NCBI GenBank assembly: GCA_030592465.1
Contig: JAUVJB010000209.1
Span: forward strand, 1 to 5,354
Source of the DNA: Bacteroidota bacterium
GTDB lineage: Bacteria > Bacteroidota > Bacteroidia > Bacteroidales > B39-G9
Length of the DNA: 5,354 nt
Direction of reading: 5' to 3'
Positions within the stretch are counted from its first letter, which is position 1, and every line of letters starts with the position of its first letter. Under the pieces are notes generated by a model. That model had not been told where the DNA came from and did not search any database. It saw only the letters and a program-made list of their open reading frames with translations. Shown piece by piece: positions 1 to 5,202 of the stretch. Both the position numbers and the translations under genes were made by a program.

Positions 1-1
1 A

Positions 2-106
2 GCAATAAATAAGAAATTAATAATCAAATATTTCAAGAAGCCTTTCAATATAAATGAAATAATATCAACAATAAACGAAAGTTTGGGAATTAGCGACCTT
101 GATTAA
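2..106 (+). CDS. C-terminal end of a response regulator receiver domain protein (5' end outside window)
   Basis: Frame 2 is open from the window edge to a TAA at 104-106 and encodes 34 residues. They begin AINKKLIIKYFKKPF and continue NINEIISTINESLG before a short SDLD tail. The AINK...Y..KPF pattern matches the end of a CheY-like receiver domain: the Lys of KPF corresponds to the conserved Lys on strand beta5 that contacts the phosphorylated Asp, and NINEIISTINESL would be helix alpha5. AINK before the KP motif is common in receivers whose usual text is AINKG-x-I-x-x-Y. Because the chain stops about 20 residues after KPF, the receiver is C-terminal, so this is either a single-domain regulator or the end of a hybrid histidine kinase; the window cannot distinguish them. 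The stop codon overlaps the T-tract of the opposite-strand tRNA terminator. The identification rests on a short segment and is inference. Confidence 0.68.
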   Translation, partial: AINKKLIIKYFKKPFNINEIISTINESLGISDLD

Positions 107-133
107 AAAAACCGCTTAACTCCTAATTAAGCG
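105..133 (-). terminator. Intrinsic terminator of the tRNA-Arg transcript
   Basis: On the minus strand a perfect 7-bp stem (CGCTTAA at 133-127 with TTAAGCG at 119-113, 7-nt loop) is followed after one more G by seven T residues (the A run 105-111 on the plus strand). It lies 20 bases past the 3' end of the tRNA, as expected for a rho-independent terminator. On the plus strand the same stem is followed only by a mixed ACTTCCTATT stretch, so it would be a weak terminator for the upstream regulator gene. The T-tract overlaps the last two bases of that gene's TAA. Confidence 0.75.
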
Positions 134-152
134 ACTTCCTATTAATATTTTG

Positions 153-226
153 TGACCCCGGCAGGACTCAAACCTGCAACCCTCAGAGCCGAAATCTGAT
201 ATTCTATTCAGTTGAACTACGGGGCC
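153..226 (-). tRNA. tRNA-Arg, anticodon UCG (reads CGN codons)
   Basis: The minus strand folds into a complete 74-nt cloverleaf. The acceptor stem is GGCCCCG with CGGGGTC (one G-U pair at 2-71) and the discriminator is A73. T8 and A9 are present. The D stem is GTTC/GAAT with loop AACTGAATA. The anticodon stem is TCAGA/TCTGA with loop TTTCGGC, giving anticodon UCG followed by G37. The variable loop has 5 nt (GGGTT), and the T stem is GCAGG/CCTGC with loop TTTGAGT. A20, C35 and G36 are the main arginine identity nucleotides known from E. coli, and all are present. CCA is not encoded: the bases after A73 are CAAA. The odd point is the elbow: position 19 is A rather than G and position 56 is U rather than C, so the universal G19-C56 tertiary pair becomes A19-U56. 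The other tertiary contacts (U8-A14, A15-U48, U54-A58, G18-U55) look normal. All four stems are intact, so I do not call it a pseudogene. Confidence 0.95.
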
Positions 227-237
227 ATTTTGGTTTG

Positions 238-270
238 CAAAATTAATAATTATATCAATAATAAAACAAA
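238..270 (-). promoter_or_regulatory. Bacteroidota-type promoter for tRNA-Arg
   Basis: On the minus strand TTTG (270-267) is followed after 21 nt by TAATTTTG (245-238), matching the -33 TTTG and -7 TAnnTTTG elements used by the primary sigma factor of Bacteroidota. The -7 box ends 11 nt before the first base of the mature tRNA, leaving a short leader for RNase P to remove. Both boxes match the consensus and the spacing is within the usual 19-21 nt range. Confidence 0.75.
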
Positions 271-306
271 GATTAAGCTATTTTTTATTTATTAACTAAG
301 TTTTCA

Positions 307-314
307 TAATTTTG
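307..314 (+). promoter_or_regulatory. Candidate -7 element of the leuS promoter
   Basis: TAATTTTG fits TAnnTTTG exactly and is followed by CA, the same 10 bases as in the divergent tRNA promoter. A start point a few bases downstream would give a leader of about 35 nt before the leuS ATG. No TTTG lies at the expected distance upstream; the T-rich stretch 281-290 would have to serve as the -33 region, so the promoter may be weaker or depend on the T-tract. The leader is A-rich with no Shine-Dalgarno, which is usual in this phylum. Confidence 0.5.
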
Positions 315-355
315 CAGACTAATAAATTTTTAGAATAAGATAAAAGACAAACACT

Positions 356-3112
356 ATGGAATATAATTTCAATGAGATTGAAACTAAATGGCAAAAATAC
401 TGGAAAGAAAATAAAACATATAAAGTAGAAATCGACAATACTAAACCAAAATATTATGTTTTAGATATGTTTCCTTATCCGTCAGGAGCCGGATTGCATG
501 TTGGACATCCTTTGGGTTACATTGCTTCTGACATTTACTCACGTTATAAAACATTACAAGGATTTAACGTTTTGCATCCAATGGGATACGATTCTTTTGG
601 ATTACCGGCTGAACAATATGCTATTCAAACAGGGCAACATCCTGCAATTACAACTTACACAAACATAAAAAGATACAGAGAACAGTTAGATAAAATAGGA
701 TTTTCATTTGACTGGAGTCGCGAAGTAAGAACAAGCGACCCAAAATATTATAAATGGACACAATGGATTTTTCTTCAACTCTTCAAACATTGGTATAATA
801 AAAAAACAGATAAAGCAGAACCAATTACAAACCTTGTTAAAGAATTTGAAAAAAACGGGAATCTTAAAGTTGATGCAGCTTGTAATCAGCAAAAGACCTT
901 CAGTGCCGAACAATGGACATCAATGACTGAAGACAAACAACAAAAAATTCTTCTTCGTTACCGACTTGCTTATATTGACGAAACTGTTGTTAACTGGTGC
1001 TCAAAACTTGGAACAGTATTAGCTAACGATGAAGTAAAAGAAGGCATTTCTATAAGAGGCGGGTTCCCTGTTGTTCAAAAAAAGATGAAACAATGGTCGT
1101 TAAGAATATCAGCATATTCACAACGCTTATTAGACGGATTAGACAAAATTAACTGGACAGATTCTCTAAAAGAAATACAACGCAACTGGTTTGGTCGTTC
1201 GGAAGGGGCTGACATATTTTTCAGTGTTAAAAACTCAGATGTTAAAATAGAAGTTTTTACCACTCGTCCTGATACTCTTTTTGGTTCAACCTTTATGGTA
1301 CTCGCTCCGGAGAGTGATATTATTGATAAAATTACAACTGAAGAAAATCGACAAACTGTTAATGACTATATTGAAAAAACGAAAAAACGTAGTGAACGTG
1401 AACGTATTGCCGATATAAAAACAGTTACAGGTGAATTTACCGGTGCTTATGCCATTCATCCATTTACAAAAAAACCTTTGCCAATCTATGTCAGCGATTA
1501 TGTTTTGTCAGGATACGGAACAGGTGCAATTATGGCTGTGCCGGCTCACGACAGCAGAGATTATGCTTTTGCAAAACATTTTAATATCCCAATAATTCAG
1601 GTAGTTACAGGTGGTGATATAACAAAAGAGTCTTATGATGCAAAAGAAGGGAAATTAATAAATTCTGATTTTCTTAATGATTTAGATGTAAAAGATGCTG
1701 TCGAAAAAATGATTGATGAGATTGAAAAAAACAATCTTGGAAACAAAAAAATAAATTATCGTTTACGCGATGCCATTTTTAGTCGTCAGCGTTATTGGGG
1801 TGAGCCTTTTCCAATCTATTTTAAAAATAATTTACCTTATGCTATCGACGAAAGTCAACTCCCGCTTGAATTGCCGGAAGTTGATAAATATTTGCCAACA
1901 GAAAAAGGCGAACCACCTTTGGGAAGAGCTAAGAACTGGGAAACAGAACAATGCTATAAATATGAATTAAACACAATGCCCGGGTTTGCAGGTTCATCAG
2001 CTTATTACTTAAGATATATGGATTCACAAAACAATAATTCTTTCATATCAAAAGAAGCAAATAATTATTGGCAAGATGTTGACTTATATGTCGGAGGTAC
2101 AGAACATGCCACCGGTCATCTCGTTTATTCGCGTTTTTGTAATAAATTTTTATTTGACATTGGCGTTGTTTGCAAAGAAGAACCATTCAAAAAATTGATT
2201 AATCAGGGCATGATTCAAGGTCGTTCAAACTTCGTTTATAGAATTCACGACACAAACACTTTTGTGACTTACAATTTACGTAACCAACATAAAGTAACAC
2301 CGATTCATGTTGATGTAAATATTGTTAATAACGATGTTTTAGATATTGAAGCCTTTAAAGCATGGCAGCCTGAATTTAAAAATGCAGAGTTTATTCTTGA
2401 AGACGATAAATATATTTGTGGTTATGCTGTTGAAAAAATGTCGAAATCTATGTTTAATGTTGTTAATCCCGATAATATTATTGAAAAATACGGAGCAGAC
2501 ACTTTAAGAATGTATGAGATGTTTTTAGGTCCTGTTGAATATTCTAAACCATGGGACACAAGCGGCATAGATGGTGTTCATAAATTTTTGAAAAAACTTT
2601 GGAACCTGTTCTTTAATAATAAAAATGAATTTTATGTATCTGATGAAACACCGAATAAAGAAGAACTTAAAATTATTCATAAAACAATAAAAAAAGTTAC
2701 CGAAGACATTGAACGTTTCTCTTTTAACACCTCGGTAAGTGCTTTTATGATTTGTGTTAATGAACTAAATGGTTGCAACAAACGTGAGATACTCGAAAAT
2801 TTAGTATTATTACTATCTCCATTTGCTCCTCATATTACCGAAGAGCTATGGCACTTGTTAGGTCATAACCAAAGCATAACAAAAGCCTCTTTTCCAAAAT
2901 ATGATGAGAAATATTTGATTGAAGACAGCCACACTTATCCTGTTTCGTTTAATGGTAAAATGAGATTTAAAATTAAGCTGCCAATAAACATTACAAAAGA
3001 TGAAGTTGAAGAAAAAGTGTTAAAAGCTGAAGACTCTCAAAAATGGCTTGATGGTAAAACTCCAAAAAAGATAATCTTTGTGCCAAAAAAAATAATTAAT
3101 ATCGTTATCTAA
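356..3112 (+). CDS. leuS: Leucyl-tRNA synthetase (LeuRS)
   Basis: This cytoplasmic class Ia enzyme charges tRNA-Leu with leucine using ATP and hydrolyses mischarged products. It is complete at 918 aa, close to the usual size in Bacteroidota. The ATP-binding HIGH motif is HVGH at 48-51, just after FPYPSGAGL, and the KMSKS loop is at 694-698. The CP1 editing domain shows TTRPDTLFGS from 302 (Thr307 matches E. coli Thr252) and GYGTGAIMAVPAHDSRDY from 386 (Asp399 matches the conserved editing Asp345). The catalytic core continues with SRQRYWG at 476-482 and GGTEHA at 580-585. The anticodon-binding helical domain covers roughly 765-870, including PFAPHITEELW from 823, followed by the small C-terminal domain. 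Two segments, about 145-207 and 636-693 just before KMSKS, are longer than in E. coli and have the wording I associate with Bacteroidota LeuRS. The ATG at 356 gives the family's normal N-terminus, MEYNFNEIETKWQKYW. Its stop overlaps the start of the next gene. Confidence 0.98.
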   Translation: MEYNFNEIETKWQKYWKENKTYKVEIDNTKPKYYVLDMFPYPSGAGLHVGHPLGYIASDIYSRYKTLQGFNVLHPMGYDSFGLPAEQYAIQTGQHPAITTYTNIKRYREQLDKIGFSFDWSREVRTSDPKYYKWTQWIFLQLFKHWYNKKTDKAEPITNLVKEFEKNGNLKVDAACNQQKTFSAEQWTSMTEDKQQKILLRYRLAYIDETVVNWCSKLGTVLANDEVKEGISIRGGFPVVQKKMKQWSLRISAYSQRLLDGLDKINWTDSLKEIQRNWFGRSEGADIFFSVKNSDVKIEVFTTRPDTLFGSTFMVLAPESDIIDKITTEENRQTVNDYIEKTKKRSERERIADIKTVTGEFTGAYAIHPFTKKPLPIYVSDYVLSGYGTGAIMAVPAHDSRDYAFAKHFNIPIIQVVTGGDITKESYDAKEGKLINSDFLNDLDVKDAVEKMIDEIEKNNLGNKKINYRLRDAIFSRQRYWGEPFPIYFKNNLPYAIDESQLPLELPEVDKYLPTEKGEPPLGRAKNWETEQCYKYELNTMPGFAGSSAYYLRYMDSQNNNSFISKEANNYWQDVDLYVGGTEHATGHLVYSRFCNKFLFDIGVVCKEEPFKKLINQGMIQGRSNFVYRIHDTNTFVTYNLRNQHKVTPIHVDVNIVNNDVLDIEAFKAWQPEFKNAEFILEDDKYICGYAVEKMSKSMFNVVNPDNIIEKYGADTLRMYEMFLGPVEYSKPWDTSGIDGVHKFLKKLWNLFFNNKNEFYVSDETPNKEELKIIHKTIKKVTEDIERFSFNTSVSAFMICVNELNGCNKREILENLVLLLSPFAPHITEELWHLLGHNQSITKASFPKYDEKYLIEDSHTYPVSFNGKMRFKIKLPINITKDEVEEKVLKAEDSQKWLDGKTPKKIIFVPKKIINIVI

Positions 3113-4005
3113 TGTTTTTAAAGAAAAGAATCAAATTAGACAAAGCAAAGCAAAAAAAAATATTCAGATTAATTAAGAATTATTTTACAATTACCATCGG
3201 TCTTTTAATGGTCGCTATTGGTTGGACTGCCTTTATTATTCCGGCTCAAATAACCGGTGGGGGAGTTACAGGCATTTCTGCCCTTATCTACTACTCCACG
3301 GGTTTCCCTGTAGGTGTAAGCTTCCTGATAATGAATATTTTACTTGTGGTTTTTGCAATTAAAATTCTTGGTGTCGGATTTGGTATTAAAACAATTTACA
3401 GTGTAATTGTTTTGTCTTTATTCTTTTCAATATTTCAACAAATAATCACAGAACCAATTATTACAGAAGGGTTTATGTCTTCTGTTATTGGAGGTGGATT
3501 AGCAGGAACCGGTATAGGACTTATTTTTTCACAGGGAGGAAGTACAGGTGGCACAGATATTATTGCAATGATTATTAATAAATATCGAAATATTAGCCCG
3601 GGCAGGTTAATCCTTTTCATTGATGTAATTATTATTTCTTCTTCATACTTACTTTTCCATTCGTTAGAAAAAATTGTTTATGGTTTTGTTACAATGGGTG
3701 TTTCTGCTTATGCTATTGACTTATCTCTTTCAGGAATTAAAAAATCAGTACAAATATTTATTTTCTCACGCAAGTATAATGAAATAGCCGAACGAATTAG
3801 TAAAGAGATACATCGTGGTATTACAGTAATAGATGGTAAAGGCTGGTACACAAAAGAAAATCAACAAATATTAATGATAATTGCACGAAAAAAAGAATCT
3901 CATAATATTTTCAGAATAACTAAAGAAATTGACCCAGAAGCTTTTATCTCTCTTGGCGATGTTATGGGTGTTTATGGCAAGGGATTTGAAGAAATTCGTT
4001 CTTAA
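3112..4005 (+). CDS. YitT family membrane protein with C-terminal DUF2179 domain
   Basis: This 297-aa inner-membrane protein belongs to the YitT (DUF161) family, whose transport or sensing function is not established. A basic cytoplasmic N-terminus (residues 1-23, rich in Lys) precedes about six hydrophobic segments, near 24-44, 52-62, 66-84, 93-110, 123-140 and 165-206 (the last probably two helices). Family signatures are the glycine-rich ITGGGVTGIS (47-56) in the first loop and its internal echo QGGSTGGTDIIA (141-152), which together suggest a duplicated half-repeat. Residues about 213-292 form the soluble DUF2179 domain, ending GDVMGVYGKGFEE. The length is typical of full-length members. 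The ATG shares one base with the leuS stop (TAATG) and no Shine-Dalgarno is visible, so translation is probably coupled to leuS by re-initiation. The next Met (33) is inside the first membrane segment, which supports the start used. From memory, a leuS-yitT pair also occurs in Bacteroides genomes, where an rdgB-type gene may follow; none is present here. Confidence 0.9.
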   Translation: MFLKKRIKLDKAKQKKIFRLIKNYFTITIGLLMVAIGWTAFIIPAQITGGGVTGISALIYYSTGFPVGVSFLIMNILLVVFAIKILGVGFGIKTIYSVIVLSLFFSIFQQIITEPIITEGFMSSVIGGGLAGTGIGLIFSQGGSTGGTDIIAMIINKYRNISPGRLILFIDVIIISSSYLLFHSLEKIVYGFVTMGVSAYAIDLSLSGIKKSVQIFIFSRKYNEIAERISKEIHRGITVIDGKGWYTKENQQILMIIARKKESHNIFRITKEIDPEAFISLGDVMGVYGKGFEEIRS

Positions 4006-4012
4006 CTTTATT

Positions 4013-4041
4013 GTAAAGGCAGGGCAATGCATTGTCTCTAC
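4013..4041. repeat. Imperfect palindrome between convergent genes (dispersed-repeat-like)
   Basis: A perfect 10-bp palindrome, CAATGCATTG (4025-4034), is flanked by outer arms GTAAAG (4013-4018) and CTCTAC (4036-4041) that pair at five of six positions. The left side carries six extra bases, GCAGGG, so the two halves are unequal. The wording resembles short dispersed palindromes of the GTAGAGAC...GTCTCTAC type that I recall from Bacteroidota and Cyanobacteria; this is memory, not a search. It begins 7 bases after the yitT-like stop and ends 11 bases before the DUF151 gene stop. Neither strand shows a T-tract after it, so it is not a textbook intrinsic terminator, although it could fold at the 3' end of either transcript. 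Confidence 0.55.
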
Positions 4042-4052
4042 TAAATAATTAT

Positions 4053-4655
4053 TTATTTATTTCCCCTGCGTTTAATCTCATCTCTAATTTTTGAAGCTTT
4101 CTCATAATCTTCTTTTTTAACAGCTAAATCTAACATTTTTTTTAGCTCGTCAATTGAGACATTTAGAAAATCGTCGTGTTTTGTATATGGTTGGTCTGTG
4201 GCTTTTTCTTGTGAAGGTTGTTTACTTTTTGCTTTAGTGTCCTTAAAATCCAATATTATTCCGGCTTTTAAAATAATCTCCTGAGAAGTATAAATTGGAC
4301 ATTTAAACCTTAAAGCTAAAGCTACCGCATCAGAAGTTCTAGCATCAATTTTTATTCTTGAACCTCCATTATCGCATACTAATTCCGAATAAAAAATACC
4401 TTCTTCTAATTTATATATAACTACTTCAATTAACTCAATATTAAAAGCTACGGCAAAATTCACAAACAAATCATGTGTTAATGGTCGTGGTGGCTTTAAT
4501 CCCTCAAGCTCTATTGCAATTGCCTGTGCTTCAAACCCTCCAATAATAATTGGCAAACGCTGCTTACCGTTTTCTTCGGTTAACACTAAAGCATAGGCTC
4601 CTGATTGCATCTGACTATACGACAACCCCAAAACATTAAGTTTTACTTTTTTCAT
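4053..4655 (-). CDS. Bifunctional nuclease (DUF151) family protein with C-terminal UVR motif
   Basis: The 200-aa protein has two parts. Residues 1-137 form a DUF151 / bifunctional-nuclease domain with highly conserved stretches: LNVLGLSYSQMQSGAYALVL (6-25), LPIIIGGFEAQAIAIELEG (34-52), PRPLTHDLF (56-64) and IDARTSDAVALALRF (103-117). After a polar linker rich in Lys, Gln and Ser (about 138-165), residues 167-197 form a UVR helical hairpin (IDELKKMLDLAVKKEDYEKA), as in UvrB/UvrC and McsA, where it mediates protein contacts. Plant homologues of the domain have reported DNase and RNase activity; the bacterial role is poorly defined, so nuclease activity is family inference only. No signal peptide or membrane segment is seen, so it is probably cytoplasmic. 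The architecture and length are the usual ones in Bacteroidota. The ATG gives the common MKK(V/I)KLNVLGLSYSQ start. It converges on the leuS-yitT unit and has its own promoter-like element upstream. Confidence 0.92.
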   Translation of the reverse strand: MKKVKLNVLGLSYSQMQSGAYALVLTEENGKQRLPIIIGGFEAQAIAIELEGLKPPRPLTHDLFVNFAVAFNIELIEVVIYKLEEGIFYSELVCDNGGSRIKIDARTSDAVALALRFKCPIYTSQEIILKAGIILDFKDTKAKSKQPSQEKATDQPYTKHDDFLNVSIDELKKMLDLAVKKEDYEKASKIRDEIKRRGNK

Positions 4656-4714
4656 TTATTATTGCTTTATTGTAGATGCCCCAAAAACTTAAAAATTCTT
4701 AAGAAATATAAATA

Positions 4715-4746
4715 CAAATATAGAAATTAGTTTGTACCTTTGAAAA
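4715..4746 (-). promoter_or_regulatory. Candidate promoter of the DUF151/UVR gene
   Basis: On the minus strand TATATTTG (4722-4715) fits the Bacteroidota -7 pattern TAnnTTTG. A TTTT (4746-4743) lies 20 nt upstream, at the -33 spacing but not matching TTTG. The implied leader is about 50 nt, ending at the ATG (4655-4653). The leader contains a small AT-rich hairpin (CTTAA 4688-4692 with TTAAG 4699-4703) and no Shine-Dalgarno. Confidence 0.5.
4735..4742 (+). promoter_or_regulatory. Possible rightward -7 promoter element
   Basis: TACCTTTG fits TAnnTTTG on the plus strand and points into the gene-free region. No TTTG is found 19-21 nt upstream, and AT-rich DNA gives chance matches, so confidence is low. 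It lies 12 bases from the leftward -7 box at 4715-4722, so two polymerases could not occupy both promoters at once. Confidence 0.25.
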
Positions 4747-4882
4747 CTTAATAAAAAAAGTTTGGCATTTTTCATAACCGTCTTTTATATTAATAATTGT
4801 TATTGGTAAAAATGGATATGGCAAAATATTGTTAGTAGGCTTCGATTTGCCAAGATAAATTAAGGCTTTTAGACTTTTCATA

Positions 4883-4900
4883 GTCCGCCAGCCGGCGGAC
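4883..4900. repeat. GC-rich 18-bp palindrome
   Basis: GTCCGCC and GGCGGAC form a perfect 7-bp, mostly G-C stem around the 4-nt loop AGCC. The 18 bases contain 15 G or C in a stretch that is otherwise strongly AT-rich, so it stands out sharply. No T-tract follows on either strand (plus strand: ATAAAAAAAT; minus strand: TATGAAAAG), which argues against a simple intrinsic terminator. It has the look of a REP-like dispersed palindrome, but only one copy is in this window. Confidence 0.55.
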
Positions 4901-4953
4901 ATAAAAAAATCTAAATATAAGGAATCGGTTTATTGTGTTATTTATCAATGCAA

Positions 4954-4982
4954 TACACAAATTTTAATGTTGTGTAATTTTT
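4954..4982 (+). terminator. Weak candidate terminator hairpin
   Basis: TACACAA (4954-4960) pairs perfectly with TTGTGTA (4970-4976) around a 9-nt loop, followed by A and then five T residues (4978-4982). The stem has only two G-C pairs, so termination would be weak. An upstream arm (TTGTGT at 4933-4938, plus ATT after a bulged T) can pair with the same middle arm, so the two hairpins exclude each other. Confidence 0.25.
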
Positions 4983-5173
4983 GAAAAAATAAAATTGGTC
5001 ATTTCCACGAAAAATTATTGGTGATTAATATCCAATAAAATAAAAGATGACATACCTATAAATTTTTTCCAATGATTTTGATTTCCAAATTTGTAATTAT
5101 GATGATTATCAAAATATTAAAAAATATCAAATAAAAATCATTAGGGTCTGATTTGTTTATGAAAATCTATAAT

Positions 5174-5202
5174 CAATAAATATTCTGAAATTATATTTAT
5201 TG
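5174..5202. repeat. AT-rich 10-bp inverted repeat
   Basis: CAATAAATAT (5174-5183) and ATATTTATTG (5193-5202) are perfect inverted repeats separated by 9 nt. Only one pair is G-C. A 10-bp match is longer than most chance hairpins, but the low complexity of the AT-rich sequence makes coincidence plausible. No T-tract follows on either strand. Confidence 0.35.

Noticed and set aside
153..226. The tRNA as a pseudogene because of unusual positions 19 and 56
   Set aside because: All four stems pair, the anticodon loop is normal, identity bases are present, and both a consensus promoter and a terminator flank it. The two odd bases compensate each other.
227..355. T-box or other riboswitch leader for leuS
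   Set aside because: The leader after the likely promoter is only about 35 nt, with no room for a T-box stem I or specifier loop, and no terminator hairpin precedes the start codon.
704..913. Antisense open frame inside leuS
   Set aside because: It lies wholly inside the strongly conserved leuS reading frame and its peptide is unrecognisable; a shadow frame.
1770..1970. Second forward open frame inside leuS
   Set aside because: It overlaps the conserved SRQRYWG region of leuS in another frame and has no protein-like features of its own.
3435..3620. Antisense open frame inside the yitT-like gene
   Set aside because: The proline- and isoleucine-rich peptide mirrors the glycine-rich and hydrophobic membrane segments on the other strand; a shadow frame.
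4013..4041. Palindrome as a classic rho-independent terminator
   Set aside because: Neither strand has a run of T residues directly after the hairpin, and the arms are unequal, so I list it as a repeat-like element instead.
4699..4902. Minus-strand open frame of 67 codons (or 60 from the ATG after the GC palindrome) upstream of the DUF151 gene
   Set aside because: The peptide shows no recognisable motif, the frame runs through the putative promoter of the DUF151 gene, and its start lies at a repeat-like palindrome. It is most easily explained as chance in an AT-rich spacer.
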